A stretch of DNA of 16,118 bases from CAUTUX01 sp963532875 (GTDB lineage: Bacteria; Bacillota; Clostridia; Christensenellales; CAG-917), in NCBI GenBank assembly GCA_963532875.1, contig CAUSLO010000029.1, positions 1 to 16,118 on the forward strand, in the 5' to 3' direction. The stretch's first letter is position 1; each line of letters opens with the position of its first letter. Below the pieces are notes generated by a model. The model searched no databases. It had not been told where the DNA came from and saw only the letters and a program-made list of their open reading frames with translations. The position numbers were made by a program, and so were the translations under genes. Shown here one piece after another: positions 1-5,264 of the stretch.

Positions 1-48
1 AGAAAATTGGTATTGCACTTGGCGTGGTATAGTATAAAAAATTAGAAA

Positions 49-96
49 TTAATTAAATAATGTTGAAACAATAATACTTACTCTTTTCTTGTTCAT
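49..96 (-). CDS. 15-codon reading frame with strong RBS; leader peptide or interrupted gene
   Basis: The reading frame gives MNKKRVSIIVSTLFN and then TAA. It has a purine-rich Shine-Dalgarno run (GGGGGGAG, 112–105) 8 nt before the ATG and a near-consensus promoter just upstream at 127–155. The KKR followed by a hydrophobic stretch looks like the start of a signal peptide or membrane anchor. If the TAA is read through, the same frame continues hydrophobically (FLIFYTIPRQ) to the window edge. It could therefore be the 5' end of a secreted or membrane protein broken by a nonsense change, a short leader peptide for a gene beyond position 1, or a chance frame. The initiation signals are clear but the product is not recognised, and the window ends before this can be settled. 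Confidence 0.35.
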   Translation of the reverse strand: MNKKRVSIIVSTLFN

Positions 97-126
97 AATT
101 TTATCTCCCCCCAACTCGATAAAATA

Positions 127-155
127 ATTATACGCTCCTGAATGTTCTGTTTCAA
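127..155 (-). promoter_or_regulatory. Sigma-A-type promoter downstream of the rplQ terminator
   Basis: On the minus strand, TTGAAA (155–150) is followed by a 17-nt spacer and a perfect TATAAT (132–127). Initiation is expected near 120, giving a leader of about 25 nt before the strong RBS and ATG at 96. It lies beyond the rplQ terminator, so it begins a new transcription unit in the same direction as the ribosomal operon. A 12-nt near-repeat covers its -35 box and recurs 31 nt upstream (see the repeat at 144–186). Confidence 0.7.
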
Positions 156-186
156 TATCATTCTTGTTTTGTTTGTTCTATTTCAA
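144..186 (-). repeat. Pair of 12-nt direct repeats overlapping the -35 box
   Basis: On the minus strand TTGAAATAGAAC (186–175) and TTGAAACAGAAC (155–144) match at 11 of 12 positions and are 31 nt apart, close to three helical turns. The downstream copy contains the -35 hexamer of the promoter at 127–155. The pair could be tandem operator half-sites or a duplicated -35 region. AT-rich DNA makes chance similarity possible. Confidence 0.35.
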
Positions 187-215
187 TTTTCATGTTCATC
201 AAATTGTAGGTAAAC

Positions 216-240
216 AAAAAGGATACCTATAAGGTATCCT
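216..240 (-). terminator. Rho-independent terminator after rplQ
   Basis: On the minus strand AGGATACC (240–233), loop TTATA and GGTATCCT (227–220) form a perfect 8-bp hairpin followed by TTTT (219–216), then GTTT. It begins 33 nt after the rplQ stop codon. No other hairpin with a T-tract of this quality was found inside the operon, so this is the likely end of the whole superoperon transcript. Read on the plus strand, the stem has no T-tract after it. Confidence 0.9.
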
Positions 241-273
241 CTATGAATTCTTTATTATTTAGAAATTAAGTTA

Positions 274-780
274 CTAAATTAATCTTAGTATACAAACATT
301 AGCACCGTCACCAACTCTTTGACCAGTTCTAAGGATTGTTGTATAACCGCCACCTTGTTTTAGTTCTTCTTCTCTTTTTGCATACTTTGGTGCTAGTTCT
401 TTAAAGATTTTCTCAATCAAAGGATGTTTAACATCTTTAATACGTTTTCTGAATACTGACTTCTTTTCTTTATCTTGTTTTTGTTCTTGTAAGTCAATTA
501 GTTCAGCCATCAACCTTCTTCTTGCTGCAAGTTTCTTTGGTCCATCATTAACAAATGATTTATTAACCTTTTCGCCCTTTGCGTTCTTAACTTCTTTTTT
601 AACCTTAACTTCATCTTTGTATGTACGCATTGCTAATGTGATGTACTTTTCAGCAATACTTCTTACTTGTTTTGCACGGTCTACTGTTGTCTCAATTTCT
701 CCATACCAAAGCAATTCCGATACTTGGTTAGTTAACATAGCCATTCTTTGGTCTGTACGTTTACCTAGTTTCTTAGACAT
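274..780 (-). CDS. rplQ: 50S ribosomal protein L17, long form
   Basis: L17 lies near the peptide exit tunnel of the large subunit. The N-terminal signature (KLGKRTDQRMAML) and C-terminal signature (GGYTTILRTGQRVGDGANV) are clear. At 168 residues it is longer than the 112–128 usual in E. coli and Bacillus. The excess is a Lys-rich segment at about residues 53–81 and a charged stretch at about 97–120, which split the core helices without breaking the frame. Lachnospiraceae and some other Clostridia have L17 proteins with an insertion at a similar place, so this is probably lineage-specific rather than an error. It is the last gene of the operon, 8 nt after rpoA and just before the terminator. 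Confidence 0.97.
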   Translation of the reverse strand: MSKKLGKRTDQRMAMLTNQVSELLWYGEIETTVDRAKQVRSIAEKYITLAMRTYKDEVKVKKEVKNAKGEKVNKSFVNDGPKKLAARRRLMAELIDLQEQKQDKEKKSVFRKRIKDVKHPLIEKIFKELAPKYAKREEELKQGGGYTTILRTGQRVGDGANVCILRLI

Positions 781-788
781 GTTTCCTC

Positions 789-1745
789 CTATTCTGCCTT
801 AAATGCCAAGCCCATAGATTCAAGTTTCATTTCGATTTCTTCTAATGACTTCTTACCTAGGCTCTTGATTTCTGTCATTTCTTTATGTGTCTTATTTAAT
901 AATTCTTGTAATGTATTGATATTTGCTCCCTTAAGACAATTTACTGGTCTTACTGACAAGCCAATCTCTTCAATATATTTCGTTGAATAATCAATTTGTG
1001 CTTGATCAATTGATGAATCCATCAAGTTGTTAAACTTCAATGTAGGAACTTGTGTAATTATTAACTCTAAATGATCACTCATGATTTTTGCAGCAGCTGC
1101 AATGATTTCTTTTGCAGTAACTGTTCCGTCTGTTTGAACTTGCAAAGTTAATCTGTCAAAGTTGATATCTTGCTTAACACGAGTCTTTTCTACTTCGTAA
1201 CTACAACTTGTAACTGGTGTAAATATTGAGTCTGTTGGAATGAATGTTGCATCTTCACTTGCTCTTTCTTGTTGGTCAGCGGAAATATACCCTCTACCAA
1301 TTCCAACGTAGATCGTCATATCAATCTTTCCACCCTCATCAATTGTACAAATTACTTGATCTTTATTTGCAATTTCGATATCTGATGGAACTGTTATATC
1401 TTTTGCTGTAACTGACCCAATTTTGTTTGTTTTAAGTTTGCACTCAAAAGGCTTAACATGTCCTTCAACAGGAATATTGATTTTGAAACGTAAACTCTTT
1501 AAATTAAGAATGATTTCTGTAACTTCTTCCTTAATTCCTTTGATAGCAGAAAATTCATGTTCTACACCACTGATTTTAACACCAACAACTGCAGCACCTG
1601 GTAAAGAACCCAACAAGATTCTTCTCAAAGCATTTCCAACCGTGATACCGAATCCACGTTCTAATGGTTCCATCTTTAAAGTCATATTTGACTTGTCTGG
1701 ATTTACTGAAATTGTTTTTAATTCTGGTTTTTTCATTTCTAACAT
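789..1745 (-). CDS. rpoA: DNA-directed RNA polymerase subunit alpha
   Basis: Alpha dimerises to nucleate assembly of RNA polymerase, and its C-terminal domain binds UP-element DNA and activators. The 318 residues show the N-terminal assembly domain (about 1–235, with LERGFGITVGNALRRILL at 28–45) and a C-terminal domain (about 260–318). R266, N269 and K272 in VRPVNCLK and the LGKKSL helix-hairpin-helix loop (296–301) correspond to the E. coli DNA-contacting residues around R265. GGAGG ends 8 nt before the ATG at 1745, which supports this start over the ATG three codons later. It lies 17 nt after rpsD and 8 nt before rplQ, the usual alpha-operon position. Confidence 0.99.
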   Translation of the reverse strand: MLEMKKPELKTISVNPDKSNMTLKMEPLERGFGITVGNALRRILLGSLPGAAVVGVKISGVEHEFSAIKGIKEEVTEIILNLKSLRFKINIPVEGHVKPFECKLKTNKIGSVTAKDITVPSDIEIANKDQVICTIDEGGKIDMTIYVGIGRGYISADQQERASEDATFIPTDSIFTPVTSCSYEVEKTRVKQDINFDRLTLQVQTDGTVTAKEIIAAAAKIMSDHLELIITQVPTLKFNNLMDSSIDQAQIDYSTKYIEEIGLSVRPVNCLKGANINTLQELLNKTHKEMTEIKSLGKKSLEEIEMKLESMGLAFKAE

Positions 1746-1762
1746 TTCTATTTCCTCCTATT

Positions 1763-2359
1763 TTATTTAGAGTACAACTCAACAATAAGGTGCTCTTTAA
1801 TGTCTACGTCGTGAATATCTTCTCTCTTTGGTAATGCAACTACTTTTCCTGTTAATGTAGCATTATCAAACTCTAGCCATGGAAGAATACCTAAATTCTT
1901 TTCTGCCTTAACAGCATCCCACATTGTAGACTTCTTCTTGTTCTCTTTTACTGAGATAACGTCTCCTTCTTTAATTAATGCTGAAGGTATATCTAACGTA
2001 CTTCCATTAACTGTGATAAGCCCATGACTAACCATTTGCCTTGCTTGTGGTCTTGTCTTTGCTAATCCTAGTCTATATACAACGTTATCTATTCTTCTTT
2101 CCAAAAGAATCAACATGTTTTCACCAGTGATTCCACGCATTTTTTCTGCTTTCTCAAAGTACTTTCTGAATTGCTTTTCAAGTATTCCATAAATAAATTT
2201 AACCTTTTGCTTCTCCTTTAATTGAAGAGCATAACCTTTTTGTTTTTTACCTCTCTTTGCCATTCTGTTACGGTTGCTTTGTTTGTCGTAACCAATCTCA
2301 CTAGGAGAAATGCCAAGAGCCCTACATCTTTTTAATACTGGTCCTGTGTATTTTGCCAT
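1763..2359 (-). CDS. rpsD: 30S ribosomal protein S4, zinc-free (C-minus) form
   Basis: S4 is a primary 16S rRNA binder that starts 30S assembly, and in several bacteria it represses its own operon. The S4 N-terminal domain and the S4 RNA-binding domain (about residues 88–150, RRIDNVVYRLGLAKTRPQARQMVSHGLITVNG) are present. Only one cysteine (C12) remains in the N-terminal region, where zinc-binding S4 proteins have four. This is therefore the zinc-independent form, at a typical 198 residues. It lies inside the alpha operon, between rpsK (12 nt upstream) and rpoA, unlike B. subtilis, where rpsD is a separate unit. This makes S4 a natural candidate ligand for the structured rpsM leader at 3141–3224. 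Confidence 0.98.
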   Translation of the reverse strand: MAKYTGPVLKRCRALGISPSEIGYDKQSNRNRMAKRGKKQKGYALQLKEKQKVKFIYGILEKQFRKYFEKAEKMRGITGENMLILLERRIDNVVYRLGLAKTRPQARQMVSHGLITVNGSTLDIPSALIKEGDVISVKENKKKSTMWDAVKAEKNLGILPWLEFDNATLTGKVVALPKREDIHDVDIKEHLIVELYSK

Positions 2360-2371
2360 TATTTTATCCTC

Positions 2372-2761
2372 CTAAAGTTTCCTTGGCTTTGGTGGTCTAC
2401 AACCATTGTGTGCAATTGGTGAAACGTCGTGAATAAGTGTTACTTCCATTCCAATGTTACCTAATGCTCTAATTGCAGATTCTCTTCCTTGCCCAGGTCC
2501 TTTAACATATACTTCAACTTTTCTCATTCCCAAATCATATGCAACTTTTGCTGCATCTTCGCTAACTTGTTGTGCTGCATACGCTGTTGATTTTCTTGAA
2601 CCTCTTAATTTAAGTTTACCTGCAGAAGACCAAGAAATTGCATTCCCATTTAAGTCAGTAATTGTTACGATTGTATTGTTAAAAGATGCATGTATATGTG
2701 CTTGTCCTTTTTCAATATGTTTAATGTCTTTTCTCTTTTTAACTTTTCTAACTGTTGCCAT
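2372..2761 (-). CDS. rpsK: 30S ribosomal protein S11
   Basis: S11 sits on the 30S platform near the 3' end of 16S rRNA and partners with S7 around the E-site. The 129 residues carry the family signatures: AHIHASFNNTIVTITDLNG near the N terminus, VKGPGQGRESAIRALG, and the C-terminal DVSPIAHNGCRPPKPRKL. The length is normal and the start has a good RBS. It follows rpsM by 10 nt and precedes rpsD by 12 nt, the standard alpha-operon order. Confidence 0.99.
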   Translation of the reverse strand: MATVRKVKKRKDIKHIEKGQAHIHASFNNTIVTITDLNGNAISWSSAGKLKLRGSRKSTAYAAQQVSEDAAKVAYDLGMRKVEVYVKGPGQGRESAIRALGNIGMEVTLIHDVSPIAHNGCRPPKPRKL

Positions 2762-2771
2762 TTTTTACTCC

Positions 2772-3140
2772 TTACTTCTTCTTGCGACTTACAGTACGTT
2801 TTGGTCCTTTTCTTGTTCTTGCATTTTGTTTTGAACTTTGACCTCTTACTGGCAATCCCTTTCTATGACGAACACCACGATAACATCCGATTTCTGTTAA
2901 TCTCTTGATGCTCATTGCAACATCTCTCTTAAGATCACCTTCAACATGTAAGTTCTTTTCTATATATTCTCTTATTTTTCCTACTTCTGCTTCTGACAAA
3001 TCCTTTACTCTTGTATCAGGATTAATCTTGCTTACTTTAAGAATTTCTTGTGCAGTTGGAAGCCCAACACCATAAATATATGTTAATGCTATCTCAACTC
3101 TTTTCTCACGTGGTAAGTCCACGCCAGCTATTCTTGCCAT
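2772..3140 (-). CDS. rpsM: 30S ribosomal protein S13
   Basis: S13 forms the 30S head bridge to the 50S subunit and contacts P-site tRNA through its basic tail. ARIAGVDLPREKRVEIALTYIYG at the N terminus, the helix-two-turn-helix region, RGVRHRKGLPVRGQ and the basic tail NARTRKGPKRT identify it; 122 residues is normal. GGAGG (3151–3147) ends 6 nt before the ATG. That RBS is complementary to the loop of a hairpin in the unusually long 84-nt upstream gap, so translation of this first alpha-segment gene may be controlled by mRNA structure. Confidence 0.99.
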   Translation of the reverse strand: MARIAGVDLPREKRVEIALTYIYGVGLPTAQEILKVSKINPDTRVKDLSEAEVGKIREYIEKNLHVEGDLKRDVAMSIKRLTEIGCYRGVRHRKGLPVRGQSSKQNARTRKGPKRTVSRKKK

Positions 3141-3224
3141 TAATTACCTCCAATTTTTACGTATATATATACTCATACAAAGTGTCGCAGTTATTGGAAT
3201 GTGCGACCAGCCGCTTCGTACTAA
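3141..3224 (-). promoter_or_regulatory. Candidate RBS-sequestering pseudoknot upstream of rpsM
   Basis: In the minus-strand RNA, an inner stem GUCGCA (3207–3202)/UGCGAC (3189–3184) closes a 12-nt loop. An outer 8-bp stem GUACGAAG (3221–3214)/CUUUGUAU (3182–3175), with two G·U pairs, encloses it across a 6/1 internal loop. The loop segment UUCCAAU (3199–3193) can pair along its length with AUUGGAG (3154–3148), which overlaps the rpsM Shine-Dalgarno GGAGG. Stem plus loop–RBS helix would form a pseudoknot that hides the RBS. There is no U-tract, so it is not a terminator. A 12-bp palindrome (GTATATATATAC, 3161–3172) lies between the parts. Its position matches that of the S4-binding alpha-operon leader of E. 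coli; the S4 link is inferred. Confidence 0.55.
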
Positions 3225-3341
3225 TTAACCTTGACGTTGTTTATGTTTTGGATATTTTGGACAAATAACCATAACTTTACCGTTTCTTTTTATAACCTTA
3301 CATTTATCACATATTGGCTTTACGCTTGGTCTAACTTTCAT
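3225..3341 (-). CDS. rpmJ: 50S ribosomal protein L36, zinc-ribbon form
   Basis: L36 is a tiny zinc-ribbon protein that braces 23S rRNA near the base of the stalk. The frame encodes 38 residues starting MKVRPSVKPICDKCKVIKRN and ending KHKQRQG. The zinc ligands C11, C14, C27 and H33 are all kept, so this is the C+ form. Its Shine-Dalgarno (AGGAG, 3353–3349) overlaps the TAG stop of infA, which couples the two genes closely. It ends the adk–map–KOW–infA–rpmJ block and is followed by the long structured gap before rpsM. Confidence 0.98.
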   Translation of the reverse strand: MKVRPSVKPICDKCKVIKRNGKVMVICPKYPKHKQRQG

Positions 3342-3351
3342 TTCTATTCTC

Positions 3352-3570
3352 CTATTTATTTCTATATATAATTCTGCCCTGTGTTAAATCATATGGGGAT
3401 AACTCTAATTTTACTTTATCTCCCTCTAAGATTCTTATATTATTTACTCTTAACTTACCACCTAGGTATGCTAAAATTTTGTATCCATTCGATAGTTCTA
3501 CCTTAAACCTCGTCTGTGGTAAAACTTCTACAACTTTGCCTTCGGCTTCTATTACATCGTCTCTCGACAT
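3352..3570 (-). CDS. infA: Translation initiation factor IF-1
   Basis: IF-1 binds the 30S A-site during initiation and works with IF-2 and IF-3. The 72 residues form one S1-like OB fold: MSRDDVIEAEGKVVEVLP, then FKVELSNGYKILAYLGGKLR, ending in the family signature GDKVKLELSPYDLTQGRI. The usual HISGK segment reads YLGGK here, a mild variation. It lies 7 nt after the KOW gene and 10 nt before rpmJ, and its TAG stop is inside the rpmJ RBS. Confidence 0.99.
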   Translation of the reverse strand: MSRDDVIEAEGKVVEVLPQTRFKVELSNGYKILAYLGGKLRVNNIRILEGDKVKLELSPYDLTQGRIIYRNK

Positions 3571-3577
3571 AGCCCTC

Positions 3578-3841
3578 CTACTTTTTTTCGTTATATTCTC
3601 TCAGAGCACTGTATAACTCTGGATTAAATACCTTTGTCCCTTTTTCTAGTTTTGCCTTAATCTTCTCTAAGACTACTCCTATTTTCTTTACATGCTTAAC
3701 GTTTTTGAGTTTTGGATTTGATATCTTCCTAACCCTACCATCAGCAATTTTTACAAAGCCTTCGTCTACGATTTCAACTATCACATAATATGACTTCTTG
3801 TCTCTACCTGCTTTAGAATATACAATCTCGCCTAGTTCCAT
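3578..3841 (-). CDS. KOW-domain RNA-binding protein (L14e/L6e/L27e-like)
   Basis: This 87-residue protein has an N-terminal KOW-type segment (about residues 2–40: LGEIVYSKAGRDKKSYYVIV, then VKIADGRVRKI) and a basic C-terminal half (NPKLKNVKHVKKIG; about 43–87). A small KOW protein of this kind, often annotated as RNA-binding or L14e/L6e/L27e-like, occurs between map and infA in many Clostridia. I know of no established function; ribosome association is inferred from its neighbours and fold. It starts 1 nt after the map stop and ends 7 nt before infA, so it is surely co-translated with them. The length is normal for the family and no defect is seen. Confidence 0.9.
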   Translation of the reverse strand: MELGEIVYSKAGRDKKSYYVIVEIVDEGFVKIADGRVRKISNPKLKNVKHVKKIGVVLEKIKAKLEKGTKVFNPELYSALREYNEKK

Positions 3842-3842
3842 A

Positions 3843-4589
3843 TTACAGTGTTAAAATCTCAACTCCATTCTCTGTTAATGCACAAGTGTTCTCATAGTGT
3901 GCAGCCATTGACCCATCTGCTGTTGTGCATGTCCATCCATCTTCGTGAATAGTTATCTTATGAGTCCCCAATGTAATCATAGGTTCAATAGCCAAGGTCA
4001 TTCCCATCTCAAGTTTTGGACCAAATCCTTTTCTTCCGTAATTTGGTACTGATGGGTCTTCATGCAAGTTCATTCCTATACCATGACCAACCATTTCCCT
4101 AACTACACCATATCCACGGCTTTCGCAAAAAGTCTGTACTGCATAACCTATGTCGCCCACGTTTGTGCCTTTTTCAAAGGCCTTTACACCTTCAAAAAAA
4201 CTTTGTTTTGTATCTTCAACAAGTTTTGCAACTTCCTTAGATACGTTTCCAACTAAAAAGGTTCTTGCGGCATCTGAGTGCCACTTATCAAGAATAACCC
4301 CACCATCAATACTGAGAATATCTCCATCTTTAAGCCTTACTTTTTTTGATGGTATCCCATGGACAACTTGATCGTTTATAGATGTACAAATCGCTCCTGG
4401 AAAACCGCCATATCCTAAAAAGGATGGTGTCCCTTTATTCTTTTTTATAAATTCTCTTGCCCTTACATCCAATTCGTGAGTTGATATCCCAACTTGCACA
4501 AACTCTTCTAGATACAAAAGCAAATCTCTCAACACTTCCCCCGACGCCTTCATCTTGGCAATTTCGGTTGGTGTCTTGATCCTAATCAT
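3843..4589 (-). CDS. map: Type I methionine aminopeptidase
   Basis: This cytosolic metalloenzyme removes the initiator methionine from nascent proteins after deformylation. All five metal ligands of the pita-bread fold are present: D95 (SIDGG), D106 (HSDAART), H169 (GHGIG), E202 (IEPM) and E233 (HYENT). The substrate-pocket histidines H77 (VVHGIP) and H176 (LHEDP) are also there. At 248 residues it is a type Ia enzyme with no N-terminal zinc extension. Its ATG lies inside the end of adk (8-nt overlap, ATGATTAG), so translation is likely coupled. The pairing secY–adk–map is the usual Firmicute arrangement. Confidence 0.99.
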   Translation of the reverse strand: MIRIKTPTEIAKMKASGEVLRDLLLYLEEFVQVGISTHELDVRAREFIKKNKGTPSFLGYGGFPGAICTSINDQVVHGIPSKKVRLKDGDILSIDGGVILDKWHSDAARTFLVGNVSKEVAKLVEDTKQSFFEGVKAFEKGTNVGDIGYAVQTFCESRGYGVVREMVGHGIGMNLHEDPSVPNYGRKGFGPKLEMGMTLAIEPMITLGTHKITIHEDGWTCTTADGSMAAHYENTCALTENGVEILTL

Positions 4590-5205
4590 TAAGTAGTTTC
4601 CCTACCTTTGATAGCACTATATCGCTATCTTCGTTTGCGTTAACGTCCTGCACCTTGTTTTGTTTTTTATAGTATTCAATTAGTGGTGCTGTTGATTGAT
4701 TATATACTTTTAATCTGTCTAAGATTACCTCTTCTTTGTCGTCATCTCTTGTATATAATTTTTCTCCGCAAATACTGCAAGTATCCGAACCATTTAAAAA
4801 TTTAACATTAAATGTTCCTCCACACTTACAAACTCTTCTTCCTGTTAATCTCTCAAGTATTACCTTCACGTCTGCGACCATATTGATAACTACATCAATA
4901 TCGTAGAAAGAATCTAATACTTCTGCTTGTTTAATGTTTCTTGGGAAACCATCCAGGATGCATCCTTTCTTTGCATCATCCTTTGATAGTCTATCCTTTA
5001 TAATTTCTACAACTAGTTCATCTGGAACTAACTGACCTTTATCTATTAAATCTTTTGCCTTCATTCCGAGGTCTGTCTTATTTCTAATATTTTCTCTTAA
5101 AATATCACCAGTAGAAATATGAGGAATATTATATTTATCCTTCATTTTTATTGCTAGTGTTCCTTTTCCAGCACCTGGTGCTCCTAATAAAATTATTTTT
5201 TTCAT
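4582..5205 (-). CDS. adk: Adenylate kinase with a four-cysteine LID
   Basis: Adenylate kinase interconverts ATP + AMP and 2 ADP. The P-loop GAPGAGKGT lies at residues 8–16, the AMP-binding STGDILRENI at 31–40, the DGFPRN motif at 85–90 and the LID at about 121–157, ending YTRDDD. The LID has four cysteines (C126, C128, C143, C146), as in zinc-binding Gram-positive enzymes, but the first pair is CxC rather than the usual CxxC, and the loop to the second pair is a few residues short. At 207 residues it is slightly below the common 212–217. It is the first gene after the internal promoter at 5236–5264, with RBS GAGG, and overlaps map by 8 nt. Confidence 0.98.
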   Translation of the reverse strand: MKKIILLGAPGAGKGTLAIKMKDKYNIPHISTGDILRENIRNKTDLGMKAKDLIDKGQLVPDELVVEIIKDRLSKDDAKKGCILDGFPRNIKQAEVLDSFYDIDVVINMVADVKVILERLTGRRVCKCGGTFNVKFLNGSDTCSICGEKLYTRDDDKEEVILDRLKVYNQSTAPLIEYYKKQNKVQDVNANEDSDIVLSKVGKLLND

Positions 5206-5215
5206 CTTACCTCTT

Positions 5216-5239
5216 TAATATTACGAACGGCTAATATTA
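5216..5239 (-). repeat. Two TAATATTA palindromes at the adk promoter
   Basis: The self-complementary octamer TAATATTA occurs at 5216–5223 and 5232–5239, separated by 8 nt. The copy at 5232–5239 overlaps the -10 box of the adk promoter; the other lies in the untranslated leader. Together they could form an 8-bp hairpin or a pair of operator sites for a dimeric regulator. Low sequence complexity leaves room for chance. Confidence 0.4.
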
Positions 5240-5264
5240 TACTATTTTCTCCATTTTATTTCAA
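5236..5264 (-). promoter_or_regulatory. Internal promoter at the end of secY, for adk and downstream genes
   Basis: On the minus strand TTGAAA (5264–5259), a 17-nt spacer and a perfect TATAAT (5241–5236) make a near-consensus sigma-A promoter. The -35 box is formed by the last two sense codons of secY (TTG AAA), and the rest lies in the 50-nt gap before adk, the second-widest gap in the operon. Initiation is expected near 5229, about 24 nt before the adk ATG. It would let adk, map, the KOW gene, infA, rpmJ and the alpha genes be expressed apart from the S10 promoter. Confidence 0.75.

Noticed and set aside
3..32. Plus-strand frame KIGIALGVV then TAG at the window edge, possibly the C terminus of a convergent gene
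   Set aside because: Nine residues are too few to judge, other frames are equally open, and no plus-strand terminator follows.
1576..1785. 69-codon minus-strand frame crossing the rpsD–rpoA junction
   Set aside because: It is out of frame with both genes, which have clear conserved ends and a good rpoA RBS.
2454..2834. 126-codon open frame on the plus strand
   Set aside because: It is antisense to rpsK and the end of rpsM, with hydrophobic low-complexity content from AT-rich coding DNA.
3184..3207. rpmJ–rpsM hairpin as a transcription terminator
   Set aside because: The stem is followed by ACUUUGUAU rather than a U-tract, so termination is unlikely; an RBS-control role fits better.
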